From NCBI GenBank assembly GCA_021798275.1, contig JAJZMK010000006.1:1-63037 (forward strand): 63,037 bases of DNA, given 5' to 3'. This document shows, in pieces, positions 62,359-63,037 of this stretch; positions within the stretch are counted from its first letter, which is position 1, and each line of letters starts with the position of its first letter. The stretch comes from Actinomycetes bacterium. GTDB taxonomy: Bacteria > Actinomycetota > Acidimicrobiia > Acidimicrobiales > Bog-793. A program made the translations under genes and the position numbers. The notes under the pieces were generated by a model. It did no database searches and had not been told where the DNA came from. It saw nothing but the letters and a program-made list of their open reading frames with translations.

Positions 62359-62443
62359 CAAATTCCGGCCGGAGTCATTTGAATCTCCGATACTCAGATT
62401 GAATAGTCGGAAGTCAAATGCTGAGATCAACATGATTTTGATG

Positions 62444-62501
62444 TATTGGACCGTTAGAGCGGCCCGCCATGAGATCTCTTGAAGATTTCTCATGTCCAAT
62501 A
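62444..62501 (+). promoter_or_regulatory. Nested inverted repeats in the trmD leader
   Basis: TATTGGAC pairs with GTCCAATA, and inside it CATGAGA pairs with TCTCATG (sharing the final G), with a possible inner ATCT/AGAT. A further short palindrome CAAGCC-G-GGCTTG follows at about 62505. The 202-bp rimM-trmD gap seems built for RNA structure. No known riboswitch motif was recognised. Confidence 0.5.
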
Positions 62502-62560
62502 TTCCAAGCCGGGCTTGTTTCGATAATCTAATCCAACGGTGCTAAGGTTGAATTGATAAT

Positions 62561-63037
62561 ATGGACGATACTGTGATTTCGAAAAGCAGCCTTCCTTTTC
62601 GTATAGATGTTTTTACGATATTTCCCCCCATGATCGAACAGTACGTTTCGCAGAGTATTTTGGGTAGGGCCAAAGAATCCGGTGCTTTGGAAGTCGTAGC
62701 TCATGACATCCGCTCATTTTCCACCGATAAACACCGCTCTGTAGACGACACTCCTTTTGGAGGTGGCGCCGGAATGATATTGGCGCCGGAACCTGTTTTT
62801 AGGGCTGTGGAATCCACGGATATCATCCGCCCACTTTTTTTACTTTCACCTGGCGGAAAGTGCTTCAACCAGGAAATGGCCAAAGATTTCTCACGATTGA
62901 CAGACCAAGCGGGTCGCAGAGGGTTTTCTCTGTTGTGCGGGAGATATGAAGGCGTTGATGACAGGATAAGAGAGCACCTGATAGACGATGAGATCTCTAT
63001 AGGCGATTATGTCTTAGCTGGAGGGGAATTGGCGGCT
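62561..63037 (+). CDS. trmD: tRNA (guanine37-N1)-methyltransferase TrmD, C-terminus cut by window edge
   Basis: This frame runs off the right edge and is not in the ORF track. ATG 62561 opens [23 protein letters not shown]. The SPOUT-fold motifs of TrmD follow: [30 protein letters not shown] and [11 protein letters not shown] (the SAM-binding knot). TrmD makes m1G37 in tRNAs and prevents frameshifting. The 159 visible codons reach past the knot; the C-terminal domain is outside. An N-terminal extension of about 12 residues precedes the first strand. Confidence 0.95.
   Translation, partial: MDDTVISKSSLPFRIDVFTIFPPMIEQYVSQSILGRAKESGALEVVAHDIRSFSTDKHRSVDDTPFGGGAGMILAPEPVFRAVESTDIIRPLFLLSPGGKCFNQEMAKDFSRLTDQAGRRGFSLLCGRYEGVDDRIREHLIDDEISIGDYVLAGGELAA

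Overview
The window looks like a chromosomal segment of a low-to-mid-GC actinobacterium, most likely class Acidimicrobiia. This is inferred from gene content, not from any search. The clues are the order smc-ftsY-ffh-rpsP-khpA-rimM-trmD, the actinobacterial trio MSMEG_4193-type phosphatase / DUF3090 / SCO1664, a Bpa (PafE) proteasome activator, a tiny actinobacterial bL37 gene, a DevS/DevR-like two-component pair and a complete-looking set of late menaquinone genes. GTG and TTG starts are frequent and several genes show a clear Shine-Dalgarno (SD) sequence.

Layout. 1-4.8 kb: a TrmA-family RNA methyltransferase cut by the left edge, a PAS-PAS-GGDEF-(degenerate EAL) protein and a small unknown (all minus), then a glycerophosphodiesterase and, antisense in a gap, the 27-residue bL37 gene missed by the ORF track. 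4.9-8.9 kb: DUF192 protein, rsmI, metG, tatD. 9-19 kb: surface and transport functions: a secreted protein, two DHA2-type MFS exporters, a Kelch/propeller secreted protein, an HtrA protease and a Fur-family regulator. 19-24.4 kb: a probable redox/stress island with DoxX, a DevS-like kinase, two tandem YbjQ-domain proteins, a small conserved protein and a DevR-like regulator. 24.8-29.4 kb: MalY/PatB aminotransferase, MBL hydrolase, Bcp peroxiredoxin coupled to an FrhB-like flavoprotein, and a uracil-DNA glycosylase. 29.8-37.8 kb: the phosphatase-DUF3090-SCO1664 cassette, small unknowns, Bpa and dnaE. 38-45.8 kb: two unknowns and the men genes (menE, menB-menA, menH, menD). 46-52.5 kb: CBS protein, DUF169 protein, tyrS, lipoprotein, flavin reductase-like protein, RNase D, PIG-L deacetylase and a small zinc-ribbon protein. 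52.5-53.8 kb is a gene-poor stretch holding what looks like a decayed transposase. 53.8-63 kb: the chromosome-segregation, SRP and ribosome-maturation block, ending in trmD cut by the right edge.

The most unusual observations are four. (1) A textbook-shaped intrinsic terminator (17-bp perfect stem followed by seven T) lies inside the intact rimM reading frame. (2) A PIG-L deacetylase appears to start at ATT, placed 8 nt after an AGGAG. (3) The bL37 gene was overlooked. (4) Many intergenic regions carry long perfect inverted repeats, some without a U-tract, including composite structures before trmD and smc. No tRNA, rRNA, CRISPR array, prophage or intact insertion sequence was seen.
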